Shown: positions 13,801 to 24,535 of the stretch, piece by piece | Numbering within the stretch: the first letter of the stretch is position 1 | Layout: every line of letters begins with the position of its first letter | Assembly: GCA_050084985.1 (NCBI GenBank) | Contig: JBITNC010000001.1 | Location: 51,150,001 to 51,214,000 of the forward strand | From: Nageia nagi | Lineage: Eukaryota; Pinophyta | Reading direction: 5' to 3' | Length of the DNA stretch: 64,000 nt | Program-made: the position numbers and the translations under genes | The notes under the pieces: generated by a model | Databases searched by the model: none | Seen by the model: the letters and a program-made list of their open reading frames with translations, nothing else | What the model was told of the DNA's origin: nothing

Positions 13801-14818
13801 GCAACTAGAGTCAACAATCCAATTAGACAAAAAAATGTAAAACATAGAGTAGAGCATCATAGCAAAACCAATTTGAATTTTGTTCTTTCTTTTGAAGTTG
13901 TTTACCTTACCATTGCATTTGTTCTTTTTCTCTTTTTTCTTTTTGTGGTAATCAACTTCTTTGTGATCTTGTATGCCACAATAGTTACAATTACCATAAA
14001 ACTTTTCCTTAAGATATGGATTGTTTGCTTTGCCTTTTCTATCTCTTTGCTTGAAATGGTTGTTCTTACCATCGTTCTTGCTATTATTGTTGTTATTCTT
14101 ATTGCTATTTTTACCATTTTTCCTACTGCTATTATTACCATTACCTCTTTTCTCAAACCTTTTGAAGGAAGAAGGATAAATTTTTTTATGATGATTAAAC
14201 TTCTTTTTAAAAGGAGCTTTGGTTGATCTAAGAGCAACATTATTATCTTTAGGAGAAGAAATCAACATCTTTTTATTAAGTGTTTTCGCATGCTTCAAAA
14301 GGAGCCTAAAAAGTTTCTCAAGGGAGAAGATTTCTTTTTCATCATCAAGCCTTATTTCCATAACCATCATAAAATTACCAAACTTTTATAAAAAGGATTT
14401 AAAGAATGATGAAGACTATGATCTCATCATTTATCCAATTTCATCTACAAGCAATAAGTTTGATCCTTAGGTCAATGATTTTATTAATGAGATTGAAGCA
14501 ACTTTTGGAGAATAGTAAACCTTCTTGAAAACTTTGAACCAAGGTATATTTGCTTAAGCTTATCCCAAGCTTCCTTTACCAAGGTTGAAGAGAAAATTAT
14601 TAGGAGCATGTCATCTAAAATTGTATAGAAAATCATAAAGGTTGCCAACTCATTCTTTGTGTTGTAAGCCTATAGTGCCTTCTCATCTATAGGAGGTACA
14701 AGTTTCTCATTCACTATTTTTCAAAGCTTTCTTTCTTGCAGTTTAGCTCTCATCTGTGTTTCTTAAATCCTAAAGTTAGAACCATCAAGAATGTGTTTGG
14801 ATAAAAATAAGTCTCCCA
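10877..14818 (-). pseudogene. Copia-2 gag-pol pseudogene
   Basis: Minus-strand polyprotein remnant. The probable Gag start is the ATG at 14818, where SKHILDGSNF matches Copia-3. Gag continues to a zinc knuckle near 13935 (CNYCGIQDHKEVDY) whose last Cys has become Tyr. The protease motif WIVDSSCTNHL has Ser in place of the catalytic-loop Gly. In integrase (12994-13260) both visible catalytic aspartates are Asn: HSNLMG for HSDLMG and RSNNEREY for RSDNGGEY. The RT block 11567-11845 keeps LLYVDDLL. RNase H remnants run to about 10900. Many stops and frameshifts. The collinear order and sequence show it is an older relative of Copia-3. Confidence 0.88.
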
Positions 14819-16322
14819 TTTGCTACATAAGAATGTGAAAATTAATGAGCATGTGATTCAATAAATAACATGATATGTTAAGTTTTAACCAAGTAAGTAA
14901 TACATGTTACATTTAATTAACTAAGAAATGCTTAATTTGATTCACAATTGCAAATATTTTACAACTCAAATAAAAATCCATGTACACAAATATATGTCTC
15001 ATCTTAAGAATTGTAGATGTAAAGTGACATTGTTGAGGCTTATTTTCTTATCTAAAATTAAAATTTCACTTAGATGCTTGCAAAAGAGAAGCCCAAGTAC
15101 TACCAATCCTCAACCAGTTCACCTTGGTTAGTTTTATAATTTCTCACAAGGAGAAGCACCTACTATTTTCCAAGGTTATGATGTTTATTAGATTGAATAA
15201 ATTATTAATCTTGATTAATTTTCAAATTATCCTCCTAGGTTATCAAGATAATCACTAAATGGACATGCAAACATGTGGTATCACTACACAAATGCCTATT
15301 CACCTATTGGAGTTATGTCCAAACCAACAGAGGAATCAAGGGTAATTGAGAAGTACAAACTTTTCACCATTTAGGTCATCAAATTTAAAGGCTCTAGTCC
15401 ACCTGTCCTCACCTCATGGCTCTCCAAACAAGTCATGTTGCAGAATATACATGCAAATGTGTTCATTTTAGGGGGTTTCTCACTTCAATGTTCATGATTT
15501 TGTATAAAAAAATAAATCAAAAATATAAAATATGAAGTAAAGTGCATTAATGAAACATCATCCATTTATAACTTGAAACCTAAGGGTCTAATGGGTTTTA
15601 TTTACTAACCCCTAAAGGACATCTTTACATAAGTCAATATTTTTCGCAAGTCCATTCATTAACTTTGCTTAAGGAATAACATGTATTATTTCCATAATTT
15701 ACACAAGTTCATTCATTAACTTTGCATAAAGATTTTATCAAAGTAAATATTTAAAAACTAAGTAATGGACATGCAATATTTATATAATGATCTAAACATT
15801 TAAGTAAAAAAAATTATAAAATTTTTTCCCCTTTTTTACTTAAAAAAAGATGCCTTCAATAATATCATTTCAAGTTTTAACCTTAAGAAAGAATTTTAAG
15901 TAAGGAAAATACCAAGTTTTTATCATTTTATACCTTAAGTATTAATGCAAGAAATTAATACTACATATTTTTTCTTGCATTTTAAAAAAATAATTTTCTA
16001 AATTCTTCTTAAAAAAATCTCTTTAAGAAGATGAATCATTAATGCAAAAGAATAACCTTTCTTTATTCCATGGTAGAAACATTTAATGCCTATTTAATGA
16101 AAAAAATGATGATTTGACAAAAAATTTACTGACAAGTAAATGCCAAAAAAATATTACAATCAATCCCAAATTAAATGTTCCAAAAATTAATAAAAAAGGT
16201 GATGGCGTTTGTTGAAAAAGTAATAAGGTATGAGGTTTTAAATAGGCATGAGGATGAGAGCCCTAAACATAAAGAGGAGGTTGTCCATGAACAAGGGAGG
16301 AAGTTCTTTATTAGATGGGGCC
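14819..16322 (-). other. Copia-2 leader, gag-proximal half
   Basis: Non-coding leader between gag and the primer-binding site. It aligns by eye with the Copia-3 leader: CTCAACCAGTTCACCTTGG occurs at 15110 and at 21760, and TGGTATCACTACACAAATGC at 15275 has a near match at 21930. This half stops at the Copia-3 insertion point (16323-16327, ATTTG). The leader resumes at 25047. Confidence 0.75.
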
Positions 16323-16327
16323 ATTTG
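16323..16327. repeat. Copia-3 target-site duplication, left copy
   Basis: ATTTG directly outside the left LTR, matched by ATTTG at 25042-25046 outside the right LTR. The flanking Copia-2 leader reads through when one copy and the insert are removed. Confidence 0.93.
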
Positions 16328-16833
16328 TGAAGGATTTGAACTATATCTAAACAAATCCTCTAGGACCTAAGACTAGGAAACTCAAGTGTACACAAGATAA
16401 CACATCTATAATTCTAAGAACATCATTCACACAATATGACACCAATATAATGTGGTTCCTCCCTCTTTGGGAGTACATCCACAACTAGTTCTCTATTCTC
16501 AATCTATGTCTCTCTTACAACTATTCTCTTGCTCTCTCCTACACAACCAAGTAGAGTAATCTTACTCCAAGACTTAGATATGTTACAAGAGGAGAGGCCC
16601 TCTATTTATAGCTTTAGAGCACCTCCCTAACCTTCCTTTAACCCAAGGGTAAGATTAGGGTTACATTAAATGTATCACCTAACTTCAACCTACCAACTAA
16701 CCACTTTGGTAAAGTCAAAGTCTACATATTAAAGAATTCAATTAATCTCTTAAGGTATCTACATACCCTTAAGTGATTAATTGAATTTACAAGGAGTTTA
16801 GATATTCACAATATTTCATTACAAATTCTAACA
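16328..16833 (-). repeat. Copia-3 3' LTR
   Basis: 506 bp, TGAAGGATTTG to ATTCTAACA on the plus strand, i.e. TGTTAGAAT...TTCA on the element strand. A TATA box (CTATAAATAGAGGG, minus strand) is at about 16598-16611. The palindrome-like CTTAAGGTATCTACATACCC region is at 16749-16772. Confidence 0.95.
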
Positions 16834-16842
16834 CTCCCCCTT
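16834..16842 (-). other. Copia-3 polypurine tract
   Basis: On the minus strand AAGGGGGAG directly precedes the 3' LTR start TGTTAG. This is the plus-strand DNA synthesis primer site used in reverse transcription. The same CTCCCCCTT (plus strand) follows the LTRs at 34452 and 57363. Confidence 0.88.
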
Positions 16843-17289
16843 AATGCAATATTGGGATAGAGCGTAGAAGAGAGAAGAGAGAGAGAGTAAGAGAGAGTTC
16901 TCCTCCATAGAGATACAAGTGGAGATGAGAACTTTTACATATTTGAGAATCTTTTTGAGAACTAGTATGAGACTCACTACATTTCCATTTGACAAAAAAT
17001 GGTTTACAATACAATCATTAACCACAACTGGTTTCACTATACATAGTAGTCTCCATGAGCTTGCTTTCACAAGGTGAGTAACCTGCATTTCTAAAGAAGA
17101 TCCTGCATGCTACAAGCAACTCATGAACAAAATCAGTTAGATGCATCATATATTCAAATAAGAGAATCAAATAATGCCATCTTATAAATAACTGATCAAT
17201 GGTGCACTATAAGCCATCACAGAGATGCCAAGCCATCACTCATAGTCACCTGTTGTATATAGACATGTGTTGATTTTTAAATAGAGCAT

Positions 17290-17590
17290 AAAGATTGTAC
17301 AACGAGTTTCTCACGTAGAGCAAACTCACCACGGAGGTATAGAATGTACAACAAGTTCCTCACGTAGAGCGAACTTACCACGGAGGTATATTAATTATAT
17401 GCTCAAAATTTGTACAACAAGTTTCTCACATAGAGCAAACTCACCACGGAGGTATAAAATGTACAACAAGTTTATCACGCAGAGCAAACTTACCACTGAG
17501 GTATAAAATAATCAACACTCTATAACAACAATTGTACAACAAGTTTGTCACGTAGAGCAAACTTACCATGGAGGTCTAGAATGTACAATC
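17290..17590. repeat. Copia-3 3' minisatellite, five units
   Basis: Five imperfect units of about 46 bp, each with GTACAACAAGTTTCTCACGT, AGAGCAAACT and CCACGGAGGTAT blocks. They start at about 17297, 17346, 17412, 17460 and 17532, with short non-repeat spacers before the third and fifth. The array lies in the untranslated region between the pol stop at 17634 and the 3' LTR. Related but shorter or diverged arrays occupy the same place in the sister elements. Confidence 0.82.
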
Positions 17591-17633
17591 AAAAAGGCCT
17601 CTTAGAGGTGAAGTTGTCATCACTAACAAAAGT

Positions 17634-20600
17634 TTAAACTTCACTCCCCCTTGAGGGCAACTTCACCAACCCGAGAGAATCCCTAAGCTTGTAGAACTGA
17701 GCCTCAGGAAGGGGCTTGGTGAACAAATCAGTGGAGTTTTTAGTAGATGGACAATACTGCAAGTGTATGATGTCATCTAGAACCTTCTCCCTGATAAAAT
17801 GAGCTTGGATTTCTACATGTTTGGTTTGCTGATGGAACACAGGATTCTTAGCCAACGAGATAACCAATTGATTATCTGATAAAATAAGAGATGGGCCATG
17901 TTGCTTATACCTAATTTCGTTCAAAAGATGCCTTTGCCAAATAGCATCTTGGGCAGCAACAGACATGGCTCAATATTTGGCTTCGGTGGTAGAAAGAGTC
18001 ACAGTAGGTTGCTTCTTGGAAGCCCAAGAGATAGCACCTAAACCAATGCTAAACACATATGCAGAGGTTGATTTTTTGTCATCTCTATCACCCCCATAAT
18101 CGGAATCTGAGAACCCTGAGAGAACAATTGAGGGCACTTTGGAATACTTAAGAGCAAGATCCTTTATCCCTGTGACATACCTCAAGATTTGCTTAATAGC
18201 ATTGAGGTGTTCAACATATGGTTTTTGCATGAATCGTGCCATCAGATTCATTGCAAAGGCAATATCAGGATGAGAGATAGTCAGATACAGAAGACTACCA
18301 ATCAATTGTCTATAAGCTATAGCATCAGCCAACTGAGAATCTGAGCTCAGTGATACAATGATTCCAAGTGAAATAGGTATTGTAGCATATTTACACTCCT
18401 CCATTCCAAACTTTTGCAAGATGTCTGATATATACTTAGATTGACTAAGATAAGTGCAATCTTTGTGTTGGTATACTTGCATCCCAAGATAGTAATGCAA
18501 ATGACCTAGATCAGTCATTTCAAATGTTACCTTAAGTTTGGAGATGCACTCTTGGATGATTTCAATATTATTGCCTGTTATGAGAAGATCATCCACATAA
18601 AGGAGAATTATGACCACGTCTTTTCCTTGATTGAGTACATATAGATCTGAATCTGAGAAGCACTTGGAAAAACCAATATCTGCAAAGAATCCTAAAATTT
18701 TCTTGTACCATGCTCTAGGTGCTTGCTTAAGTCCATACAAAGACTTCTTTAGCTTACACACAAGAGACTCTTTTCCTTCTAGAATAAATCCTTCTGGTTG
18801 ATTCATGTAGATTTCAACATCCAAGTCACCATTGAGAAATGCACTTTTGACATCAAGTTGAAAAGCTTTCCATCCTTGAGCTACAGAAAGAGCAAGAATT
18901 ATTCTGATAGTAGGCATCTTGGCCATAGGAGCAAAGGTTTCCTCATAATCAATACCATATTTTTGAGCGAATCCTTTGGCCACTAACCTTGCTTTGTATT
19001 TTTCAATTTTACCATCAAAATTGTACTTGACCTTGTATATCCATTTATTGCCAATCACATTTTTCTCATTGGGATAAGGAACCAAATCCCAAGTTTCATT
19101 TTTCATGAGCGCCTCATACTCAACTTTCATAGCTTCCATCCAACACTCTTGCTTGGAAGCTTTTTGAAGGTTGATGGCTCATGCATATTATCAATTTTGG
19201 CAAATAAAGAGCTATTCAAGGTCATACTCCTTGTAATTCTCTATGCTGGAGAATTTTACTCATGTGGTGACTTCTCTACATGATCATCTAACCAGTTTGG
19301 TGCAGGCAAAGAATCATCTATATCAGACACCTCAGCATGAGAGGTCGTATCCTCAGAAAGTTCATTAAACTTGACATCCCTAGAAACAAAGACTATTTTA
19401 TGGGATGAAGAGTAGAGCCTGTAACCTCTATGCTGATTATCATACCCCACAAAGATGCATTTTTCTGATTGTTTATCTAGCTTCTTTCTTTTCTCTGAGG
19501 TAATGAAGGCAAATGCATCACAACCGAAGACCCTGAAGTGTGAGAGGTTAGGTTTCTTTCTTGTCCATGCTTCATATGGAGTTTTACCTTCAACTACCTT
19601 AGTAGGACACCTATTTAGGGTGTGAATAGCAATGTGAACAGCTTCTCCCCATAAGAAACTAGGAAGGTTACCCAACATGCATCTTGCCATTTCCATAATG
19701 GTGCGATTCTTCCCTTCAGCAACTCCATTTTGCTGAGGGGTGTAAGGGATTGTGAATTTTTGCTTAATCCCATGTTTAACACAATAGTTGTTAAACTCAT
19801 TGCTATTATATTCACCCCCATTATCAGATCTCAGCATCTTGATCTTAAAATCAGTTTGATTTTCAACAAGTGCCTTGAAGTCTTGAAACCTGTCAAAAGT
19901 TTGATCCTTGTACTCAAGTAGATAACCAAATGTCATCCTACTGAAGTCATCAATGAAGGTCAGAACATAAGAAGATCCCCCTAGGGACTTAGTCTGAAAA
20001 GGACCCATCAAATCTGAATGCACAAGCTGAAGAGGATGAGTAGCCCGAGTTGCCTTATCTTTTTCAAACTTTTGCCTATGCATCTTTCCTAGAATGCACC
20101 TTTCACAAAGACCAATTGTGGGTGAAATATTAGGTAAACCTTCCACAAGTGCTTGATTTTTCATATTTTGAATACTCTTGTGGTTAAGGTGTCCTAATCG
20201 TTGATGCCAAAGATTACCTTTTGAATAAACATTTGCAGCAAGACAAATCTTTGAAGGTACTTGATCCACAATATAAAGGTCATCCTTTACTGATCCTTTC
20301 ATCAAGGTGGCAAGTCCTTTCTTAACACACCAAGAGTGTGAGGTAAACTCAAATGAGCATCCTTTCCTTGTAATTTGAATCATAGAGATGAGATTCATCC
20401 TTAGTTTAGGCACATAAAAGACATTATCAAGAGTCTTTCCATGAATCTTCACACTCCCTATTCCGTGAACATCAAGGACTGTATTATCACCTATCACAAC
20501 TGCATCCTTCTTGTACTTATGAAAGTTTTCAAACTTATCCTTTTCATAACACATGTGATTAGTGCATCTTGAATCAATAATCCAATCTTTTGAAATAGTT

Positions 20601-21553
20601 TGAGTCATTGAGTAGTAGGCAACAGAAGCAGCATGCTTGTTCTTCTTTTTATTATTGAAATTTCTCACATTTGCATTTCCCTTTCCTTTTTGAGCAAATT
20701 TCTTTTTGCGACAATCATGCTCTTTGTGCCCAAAGATACCACAAAAGTTACAATTTCCATCAAACTTTTCCTGAGGTGTTGGATTGCTTGATCTAGCTTT
20801 GTCATTCCTTTGCCTATAGTTGCCATGATTGTTGTTGCCCTTTTTATCATACTTCCTGAAGGTAGATGAGGACTTGTTATCTTTGAATTTATAATGTTTG
20901 AACTTTTTCTTGAAAGGAGTTTTGGTTGCTCCTAGAGTAATGCTATTGTCCTTTGGAGAAAGGTTCAACATTTTCTTGTTCAAAGTTTCCTCATGTTTCA
21001 GAAGGAGTCTAGAAAGGTTATCAAGTGAGATGACATCTTCTTCATCATTGAGCCTTGTTTCCATAACCGTGACAAAGTTGCTAAACTTTGTAGTAAGGCT
21101 TTGAAGAATGATGAAGACCATGAACTCATCATTGATCCAGTTGCACCCACAACCAACCAGTTGTGTCCTGAGGTCAATGATTTTATTTAAGTAGATGGAG
21201 GCACTTTCATCTTCACTTTGTCGATACTGCAACAACTTTTGTAGAATGGTAAACCTCCTTGAAAATTTGGACCCAAGGTAAATTTTCTTTAGCCTATCCC
21301 AAGCTTCCTTTGCTGAAGTTGATGAAGAAATCATGAGAAGGACATCATCTGAAACTGCACGATAAATCATTGAAGTTGCTAACTCATTCTTTGAGTTGTA
21401 TACTTCAAGAGCCTTCTCATCTGTAGGAGCAACCATGTCTTCACTAACTGTCTGCCATAGCTTCCTTGCTTGTAACTCGGCTTTCATACGAGGTTCCCAT
21501 ATTCCAAAGTTGGAACCATCGAGTATATGCTTAGGAACGAAGGTTTCAACCAT
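17634..21553 (-). pseudogene. Copia-3 gag-pol polyprotein (interrupted)
   Basis: I start it at the ATG at 21553 (MVETFVPKHILDGSNF), not the upstream ATG at 21625, whose extra 24 residues are hydrophobic and unlike Gag. Counting from 21625, it holds Gag (25-230), CCHC knuckle C292/C295/H300/C305, protease D351-S-R (Gly of DSG replaced by Arg), HHCC zinc site H474/H479/C507/C510, and integrase D538/D601/E637 with exact D-35-E spacing. A TAA at 19256-19258 ends this 789-residue frame, a TAG follows at 19241-19243, and a 1-base loss near 19160-19166 shifts frame. RT then runs 19139-17970 with QLDVKSAF and YVDD intact, then RNase H (GFSDSDYGG). A TGA at 17970-17972 splits off the last 111 residues, which end with FTKPLPEAQFYKLRD. 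All three stops are one C-to-T step from Gln or Arg codons. Confidence 0.93.
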
Positions 21554-22480
21554 TGCTACAAAAACAAATAAATATGCAATAAGAATGTAAACTTTTACAA
21601 TTTTCCATCTATACATATAAAACATCTAATAAGCAAACATGTCCCACATGTGCAAACTTATTAACCACGATCCACAGAAGGATAAAGTTGGGGTTGTTTT
21701 CTTGTATAGAATTAGGCCTTCACCTGGATGCTCGCAAGGTGGAGCCCAGGTACTACCAGTCCTCAACCAGTTCACCTTGGTCAGTAATATACTCTCACTA
21801 GGAGAAGTACTAACTATTTTCCAAGGATCCGACGTATCTTGGACCGACCATTTTAATTATCTTGATTTAAGGTTTTTAGTTTTCCTCCTAGGTTATCAGG
21901 ATAATCCCTGAATGGACGTGTGGACATGTGGTATCACTACACACATGCCTATCCACCTAATAGAGTTATGTCCAATCCAACAGAGGTCTTAGGGTAATTA
22001 AGACAGACTTACCACCACTCGACTCTTCGGACTAAAAAGGCTCCAGTCTACCCTGTCCTCACCTCGTGGCTCCCCAAATAAGTCATGTTGTGGAAAATAC
22101 ATGCGGATGTATTCATTTTAGGGGTTACTTTCAAATTTTTGCGTATTGCAAGTATAAAGCAAATGTGCAAAAATATAAAGTAAAGTGAAAATACTCCATC
22201 CACATGAACTTGAAACCTTAAGAGGCCAAAATTGAGTCCAATGGGTTTTGTACTAACCCCTAAAGGACTTTTACATTTTTCATATTTTTGCTCAAGTTCA
22301 AAAAATAATGAATTTTTCAAATGCTAAGTCCTATTTAGCATTAATCCATAATTTAAACATGTATTAGTCCATAACTTAAAATTAAGTATACAAACATGCA
22401 TCATGCATTTTAACTTATAAATTTAAGTACTAAGCATGCTTTAATCCTAACAATGTTAAGAGGCATGCATTTTAAACTTA

Positions 22481-22628
22481 GCATGCAAGATCCATTTAGC
22501 ATAACATGCAAGATTTATTTAGCATGCAAGATCTATTTAGCATAACGTAAACATTTAAGTAACATGCAAGATCTATTTAGCATCACATGCAAGATCTATT
22601 TAGCATCACATGCAAGATCTATTTAGCT
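22481..22628. repeat. Leader tandem repeat, six units
   Basis: Six imperfect copies of a 22-25-bp unit, ACATGCAAGATCTATTTAGC plus AT or ATC. The last three are almost identical and contiguous. A non-repeat spacer (CGTAAACATTTAAGTA) lies in the middle. They are followed by a poly-C stretch near 22650. The unit is not shared in this form by the sister elements. Confidence 0.8.
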
Positions 22629-22859
22629 TTAAGTAAAAAATGATAAAAATCCCCCCCATTTTGACTTAAAGTGCTAACAACTTGGATGCTAAAAAATTAT
22701 GTTTAAGTGTGAGTTTTGCCTTTTTGCCACTTAAGGGGTAAACTTTAAAATATTGAAGTGTGACTAAGGCAAAAAAAATCAAATCAAATGTGGAGTGGGT
22801 AAAAAAAATTAAATACCCAACAACAAATGTTGACAAAGAAAATTAAAAATGGCCATGTG

Positions 22860-23672
22860 TAAGCCTCATGGAGGGTGAGAAGCTAGGTAGGGGTGGCAGG
22901 AGAGACCAAAGTGGGTAGAAGGGTGGTGAGTCACGTGGAGGGGGAGAGACTAGGTTGTAGAGTGAGTCCAAGGCGGCAAGGAGGCCGCGTGAGGTGCATG
23001 GGGTGGCGGTTGACCAGCTAAGGCACGTCGGTAGGGAGGCAAGGGATGAGAGTCACGTTAAAAAGGGAGAACAGAGCCATGGGTGGGCAGATTCAGCGAG
23101 TGGTGTTGTGCATATTCATGCGCAAGAAACTGTGGCTGTACTGTGCAACTTGCAAATAATGCATAAGAGGCAGCGGGGGCAGATCCCATGAGCATTGAAG
23201 TCCAAAAACATGGAGGAGGCCAGTAGATGGGAGCAAATGCACGGGCACTAGTGTTGAGAGCCTGGGATCATGGCATTGCATGAAATTATGTCTGCATCAG
23301 CATCACCTTGGGCTGCACCATGCATCACGTCGAACATGGTAGTCCATAGGAGCTGTGTCTGCATCATGTGGTGGGCTTATGCGATGGATCAGGGTGGTGC
23401 AGATCTGGTGAACATGGGATGTTAGGGCATAGCAGTGGAGGTCGCATGCTGGGTAGATGCAACGATCAGTACAGGGTAGGAAATGGTTGCAGAAAGCATG
23501 CAGCTCATCAAACAATGTGTGCATCCTACTAAATGATGCACAGAACAGTCATGCGAGGCGGGTGCTCGCGAGGAGGGGGAGGCAGGCGAAGGAGCACGGG
23601 TGGTGGTGGATGCCACCAGATGCTGCACGCGTGGGCAGAGGAGCGGTTGCGCAGTGTGAACCCCCCCCCCCC
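22860..23672. other. GC-rich island in Copia-3 leader
   Basis: About 800 bp with obviously higher G+C and many CpG dinucleotides, in a window that is otherwise strongly AT-rich. It ends at a 12-C run (23661-23672). Purine-rich GGTGG/GAGG motifs dominate the plus strand in the first third. Corresponding parts of Copia-2 (25047-25570) and Copia-4 (about 40560-41060) are also purine-rich on the plus strand but have lost most CpG. That fits an ancestral feature decaying by deamination rather than a recent capture. Confidence 0.65.
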
Positions 23673-23901
23673 GATTTAATGTTAATAAATTTATACAAGT
23701 TTAATTATTTTAATCATGATCAATTTTTATCAATGGGACCCCCGAAATCAAGTAAACATTGATATATATTTTATTTTGATTTTAAATAAATTTAAAACAA
23801 AATAAAAAAATATATATATTTTTGAGTATTTTAAACAGATTTAAAATATAAAAATATATATAGATATTTGTGCTTTTAAACAAATTTAAAATAAATAAAT
23901 A

Positions 23902-23981
23902 AATATATATATATATATATATTAACTACATTTTAAACAACAAAAACAATAAAATATATATATATAGATATATATATATTA
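23902..23981. repeat. AT microsatellite
   Basis: Two (TA)n runs separated by about 25 bases, inside the AT-rich tail of the Copia-3 leader. Confidence 0.85.
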
Positions 23982-24520
23982 TATTGAGCTTTGGAATATA
24001 TTATTGTGTCCCTAAAATTGTGGTAGAACAAAAAAATTGTCCTCCTCTCAAACTTTTAAATATTCATGCCTCATAGAAAAATACCATTAACAAAAAAATG
24101 GTAGAATATGTAGGAGAAATTTCACAATAATATCTTACTATTTTTTAAGCAAATAGTAATAACATAATACTACTAACATAAAAACTGTTAGTAAAAATAT
24201 TGGCATTTCATAGTATCCTCTTAAAAAATATAGCATGTATTGAGCATTTTTGTAAAAAAATGCTACTATCATAAGAGGTTAGTATAAAAAAAAATACTTG
24301 CATTGTCATTTTAATCATATTTTGCAAGAAATAAGCTCCAATATCTCACAAAATATGTTAGTAGCCAATGCAATAATCCAAAACAAATGATCAAATAAGG
24401 AGGAACTTTATACCTTTGCTTAAAAATTTACCTCACCAAGGGGTGTAAGATGAGGAATGAAGAAGGATGAAGAACCTCCAAGATGTAGCTTCCACACCAA
24501 AAGAAGAGCTTCCACAACAA

Positions 24521-24533
24521 GGCTCTGCTACCA
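24521..24533 (-). other. Copia-3 primer-binding site
   Basis: On the minus strand TGGTAGCAGAGCC lies two bases inside the 5' LTR end. It is close to the standard plant Copia site TGGTATCAGAGC, which pairs with the 3' end of initiator methionine tRNA and primes minus-strand synthesis. Confidence 0.85.
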
Positions 24534-24535
24534 AT

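Larger units (their letters stand above)
21554..24520 (-). other. Copia-3 long leader (about 3 kb)
   Basis: Lies between the primer-binding site and gag. Reading from gag outward it has a conserved block shared with Copia-2 and Copia-4 (21640-22320), a short-unit tandem repeat (22481-22628), an AT-rich part, a GC-rich island (about 22860-23672) and a microsatellite-rich AT tract (23760-24480). The open frames in the island on either strand do not resemble each other, known proteins or the equivalent parts of the sister elements, so I call it non-coding. It may hold packaging or translation-control sequence, but nothing in the sequence proves that. Confidence 0.75.

Noticed and set aside
13792-14226. 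Plus-strand 144-residue hydrophobic open frame
   Set aside because: It is antisense to the lysine- and asparagine-rich Gag zinc-knuckle region of Copia-2; the hydrophobic translation is an artefact of reading AAR/AAY codons backwards.
17290-17590. Regularly spaced repeats resembling a CRISPR array
   Set aside because: Units are imperfect, spacers are absent or tiny, the context is a plant retrotransposon, and there are no cas genes. It is a minisatellite of the element.
18798-21590. Plus-strand open frames inside the Copia-3 gag-pol region
   Set aside because: All are antisense to conserved Gag, integrase or RT domains.
21554-21625. Upstream ATG at 21625 as the Gag start of Copia-3
   Set aside because: The extra 24 residues are hydrophobic and have no counterpart in Gag proteins; the ATG at 21553 precedes the conserved VPKHILDGSNF region.
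22481-22628. Short direct repeats considered as a replication origin or operator array
   Set aside because: Location inside a Copia leader and lack of conservation among sister elements make a tandem-repeat expansion the simpler reading.
22994-23762. Several overlapping open frames in the GC-rich island of the Copia-3 leader
   Set aside because: GC-rich sequence has fewer stops by chance. The frames lie on both strands in different registers, match no known domain and show no counterpart in Copia-2 or Copia-4.
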